Of a stretch of DNA of 64,000 bases, positions 62,018 to 64,000 are shown one piece after another. Where the stretch lies: positions 39,410 to 103,409 of the forward strand of contig CAMVJD010000005.1 of assembly GCA_947167715.1 (NCBI GenBank), in the 5' to 3' direction. Source of the stretch: an uncultured Eubacteriaceae bacterium (GTDB taxonomy: Bacteria > Bacillota > Clostridia > Lachnospirales > CAG-274). The translations under genes and the position numbers were made by a program. The notes beneath the pieces are model-generated. The model saw only the letters and a program-made list of their open reading frames with translations. It was not told where the DNA came from and searched no databases. Every line of letters begins with the position of its first letter. Position 1 is the first letter of the stretch.

Positions 62018-62776
62018 ATGAGTAGAACTATAAGCGAAGGCTTAAACAACTTTATGCTTGACTGCGATTTCTTTACGGATAGAAAAATCAAAGTCTTAAA
62101 AGCAAATTTCGGTACAGAGGGCATTACGATATATCTCTACTTGCTGTGTGAGATGTACCGCAACGGATTTTATTTAAAGGTCGATGATGATTTTATTTAC
62201 ATCATATCCGCAGACCTTAACATAAAGTCCGAGACCGTTGCGGAGATAATCCCGTTCCTGATGGAACATTCGTTTTTTGACAAGGAATTGTTTACAAATG
62301 ATAAGGTCATTACATCAAAAAGCGTTCAAAGTTATTTTCAAAATGCCATTAAGGAAAAGGCAAAGAAAACGCCGAGATACATAAATGAGTATTGGCTTTT
62401 GGATAAAGACGAAACGGCAGCTTACATTATTCTTGACGGCGAGGAGCAAAAAACTGATGCAGGTGTTCCCGAAAAAGTGAGCGAGCCTGTTATCAAATCG
62501 GAGGAGAAAAACTTAGACAGTTTTAATGGAGCGTATTATTATTATAAATCACATTTCAACGCTTATACAAAACCCGAAGAGATAAATGAACTGCGCCAAC
62601 TTTTAAGTTTGCACGAGCCTGCACTTGTTATGGAGTGTATGAAGATTGCTGTCAATAAGGACAAGCGTTCCATTGCTTACATAAGAGGTATCTTGAAAAA
62701 TCTGGAGCGTCAGGGTATCAAAACTTTAGATGATTATCGCAATAAAAATGTTATTGTACCCGACAGATTTTTCTGA
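62018..62776 (+). CDS. DUF4373 / DnaD-like replication or mobile-element protein
   Basis: 252 residues. The N-terminal part, FFTDRKIKVLKANFGTEGIT with IYLYLLCEMYRNGFYLKVDD, matches DUF4373 (winged-helix-like). The C-terminal half (YYKSHFNAYTKPEEINELRQ and IAYIRGILKNLERQGIKTLDD) resembles a DnaD C-domain with 'YxxxILxxW'-like ends. It is common in Gram-positive mobile elements, where it may help start replication. A terminator is at 62830-62859. Confidence 0.85.
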   Translation: MSRTISEGLNNFMLDCDFFTDRKIKVLKANFGTEGITIYLYLLCEMYRNGFYLKVDDDFIYIISADLNIKSETVAEIIPFLMEHSFFDKELFTNDKVITSKSVQSYFQNAIKEKAKKTPRYINEYWLLDKDETAAYIILDGEEQKTDAGVPEKVSEPVIKSEEKNLDSFNGAYYYYKSHFNAYTKPEEINELRQLLSLHEPALVMECMKIAVNKDKRSIAYIRGILKNLERQGIKTLDDYRNKNVIVPDRFF

Positions 62777-62829
62777 AAATGTTGTCCGTTTTCATCCATA
62801 TAACATCTAACCATCTTTCAGATGGTTAA

Positions 62830-62859
62830 AGATTTTTCCGTTCCGAAAAATCTTTTTTC
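62830..62859 (+). terminator. Terminator after the DnaD-like gene
   Basis: AGATTTTTC / GAAAAATCT hairpin followed by a T run; just ahead, 62809-62827, is another small hairpin AACCATCT / AGATGGTT. Confidence 0.72.
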
Positions 62860-62861
62860 TT

Positions 62862-62946
62862 AAAACGGGCGGTAATTCTTCTTATTTATATAGGAAGAGA
62901 AATATCGTTATTCTTCCTATAAAATAGTCGTATCGCCGCCCGTTTT
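62862..62946. repeat. Nested inverted repeats in the mobilisation leader
   Basis: AAAACGGGCGG (62862-62872) and CCGCCCGTTTT (62936-62946) enclose a second hairpin, TAGGAAGA / TCTTCCTA (62891-62919). Confidence 0.75.
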
Positions 62947-62948
62947 TA

Positions 62949-63079
62949 CTCAGCCTCTGCAAAGGTATGGTATGCCATTTTACGATATGGCAGTCCACTT
63001 AGGGTCATTATTGACAATTTGTGACGGCTGAGGCAAGCTCCCCGCCGCGACTGCAAAATGCAGTCGTGTCGGAGCTTGC
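62949..63079. other. Candidate oriT region
   Basis: Inverted pairs CTCAGCC (62949) / GGCTGAG (63026), then GCAAGCTCC (63033) / GGAGCTTGC (63071) with inner CGACTGCA / TGCAGTCG (63048-63066). The series of inverted repeats lies directly upstream of mobC and the relaxase gene, the usual position of oriT. The nick site cannot be fixed from sequence alone. Confidence 0.5.
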
Positions 63080-63179
63080 GAGGTGGGCTGTGCCCTCCTT
63101 CGAACCACCCCTTTTGACCGAAGCAAGCTTCGGTAAAAATGATTTTTCAACAAAATAAAATATGATTGGAGGGATTTTA

Positions 63180-63569
63180 TTGAAAAATATTACTGTCCGA
63201 TTAAATGAATCGGATTATGAACTTTTACGAGAAAAAGTTAAAAAGTCAGGATTATCGCAGGCGGAATTTTTACGCCGAGCGATATTTAATTCTAAAATCA
63301 TATCGGCAAACGGCATTGTTAAATTCATTCCCGAACTTAATAAAATCGGTGCGAATATAAATCAGATCGCCAAAAGATGTAATCAAGGAAATGTTCCGCC
63401 GATACATTTTTTAAAGCACGAGTTTGATTTACTCAACACCGTTTTAAACAAAGCACTTTTGTTTTTGAACGGCAAGGCACTTGAAATAGAGTTAAGCGAA
63501 AAACTTAAAAAGCAGATAGACCATTCCGTCAAAGAGTGCTGCGAGGAAATTATAAATGGCAATAATTAA
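63180..63569 (+). CDS. MobC-type relaxosome accessory protein
   Basis: About 129 residues. A ribbon-helix-helix-like start KNITVRLNESDYELLREKVK with LSQAEFLRRAIFN, then the MobC signature IPELNKIGANINQIAKRCNQ. It helps the relaxase bind oriT. GGAGGG lies 6 bases before a TTG at 63180; an ATG at 63162 sits too close to that site, so TTG is preferred. The relaxase start lies inside its 3' end (14-base overlap). Confidence 0.88.
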   Translation: MKNITVRLNESDYELLREKVKKSGLSQAEFLRRAIFNSKIISANGIVKFIPELNKIGANINQIAKRCNQGNVPPIHFLKHEFDLLNTVLNKALLFLNGKALEIELSEKLKKQIDHSVKECCEEIINGNN

Positions 63570-64000
63570 AGCGGTCAATTCAAGGGCGAGTATTGCTAAT
63601 GCGATACGCTACATAACAAAAGACGGCAAGACCGAATTTGATCTTGTCAGCGGTATAAACTGTTCGCCCGAAAGTGCCATAACGCAAATGAAACTTACAA
63701 AAACCTTATGGGGTAAGACCAAAGGCAGACAGTACAAGCACTTTATACAGAGTTTCCCAAAAGATGAAAAGATAACGCCCGAAGAAGCACATCAAATAGC
63801 AAGTGAACTTATGGAACGCTGGGACAAAGCAAAAGGATATGAAGTCATTTTTGCTACGCATATTGACAAAGGTCATATACATACGCATTTTATTCTGAAT
63901 TCCGTCAGTTGTGAAAACGGGAGGAAATTCAGATATTCCAAGCGGGATTTTTCTAAATTCAGGGAATTGTCCGACAGGATATTGACCGAGCATAACAAGT
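63556..64000 (+). CDS. Relaxase/mobilisation nuclease (MobA/VirD2-like), N-terminal part
   Basis: An open frame from the ATG at 63556 runs off the window, 148 codons so far. It begins MAIIKAVNSRASIANAIRYI. The family's metal-binding motif is GHIHTHFILNSV, with the three-His core HIHTHF, and upstream KTKGRQYKHFIQSF and PEEAHQIASELMERW are typical MOBP-type. It nicks oriT to start DNA transfer. The catalytic Tyr is not identifiable with certainty here. Confidence 0.93.
   Translation, partial: MAIIKAVNSRASIANAIRYITKDGKTEFDLVSGINCSPESAITQMKLTKTLWGKTKGRQYKHFIQSFPKDEKITPEEAHQIASELMERWDKAKGYEVIFATHIDKGHIHTHFILNSVSCENGRKFRYSKRDFSKFRELSDRILTEHNK

Larger units (their letters stand above)
61640..64000 (+). 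mobile_element. Mobilisation/replication end of a mobile element (continues past the window)
   Basis: Hairpin cluster, a DUF4373/DnaD-like protein, oriT-like inverted repeats, MobC and a relaxase follow in order on the plus strand, typical of one edge of integrated mobilisable or Tn1549-like conjugative elements. No integrase, attachment site or terminal repeat is in the window, so the borders are approximate. The upstream defence-like genes may or may not be carried by it. Confidence 0.65.

Overview
The window looks like a chromosomal segment of an anaerobic, spore-forming member of the Clostridia. The spore genes yyaC and gpr, the IreB/RuvX/DUF1292 cluster, RNase J, YlbF, a tryptophan T-box and strong purine-rich ribosome binding sites all point to Firmicutes. 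The core part (about 1-49,500) has moderate GC, densely packed genes, and sigma-A type promoters that almost all have 17-bp spacers. No rRNA, tRNA or CRISPR array is visible.

Core layout: greA (partial); mnmA and an NSS transporter; cobQ-cobO (cobalamin); yyaC; a LysM protein with a degenerate MPN-like domain plus a soluble histidine kinase; a minus-strand run of deoC, a DUF815 ATPase, a lipoprotein, a cytidylate-kinase-like protein and a small Nif11-like protein; metY behind a 19-codon leader peptide ending Met-Cys-Gln-Cys; DUF4364 and a lipoprotein; ireB-ruvX-DUF1292; a 310-bp MITE just ahead of RNase J; ylbF and a hydrolase; a membrane-protein run (AI-2E type, CPBP protease, 972-aa protein); a GH13 amylase and tatD; thiE-ade; typA; a secreted repeat protein; a complete T-box-controlled trpEGDCFBA operon; a divergent peptide deformylase; gpr and rpsT; an acyltransferase; and an SH3/NlpC-P60 wall hydrolase with a WalR-like box.

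From about 49,650 the sequence becomes strikingly AT-rich and the content changes to an accessory island that reads as a defence/conflict region. It holds (i) a two-gene minus-strand operon of a nucleoside-phosphorylase-fold protein and a STAND/AAA-like P-loop NTPase, resembling ATP-cleaving phage-defence effectors coupled to an NTPase; (ii) a BlaI/BlaR1-like regulatory pair with three secreted small proteins around a shared intergenic region carrying three TATTACGA sites; (iii) an operon of two different DUF488 proteins and a dual-OB protein; and (iv) an NB-ARC/TPR STAND protein and a small immunity-like protein. The right end (about 61,700-64,000) is a mobilisation module: a hairpin cluster, a DUF4373/DnaD-like protein, an oriT-like inverted-repeat region, MobC and a relaxase that runs off the window. 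No integrase or element end is visible, so the island borders are uncertain.

Three copies of an unexplained palindromic element (486-627, 17354-17428, 45264-45342) lie downstream of core genes. They are one of the clearest signals not explained by standard features.
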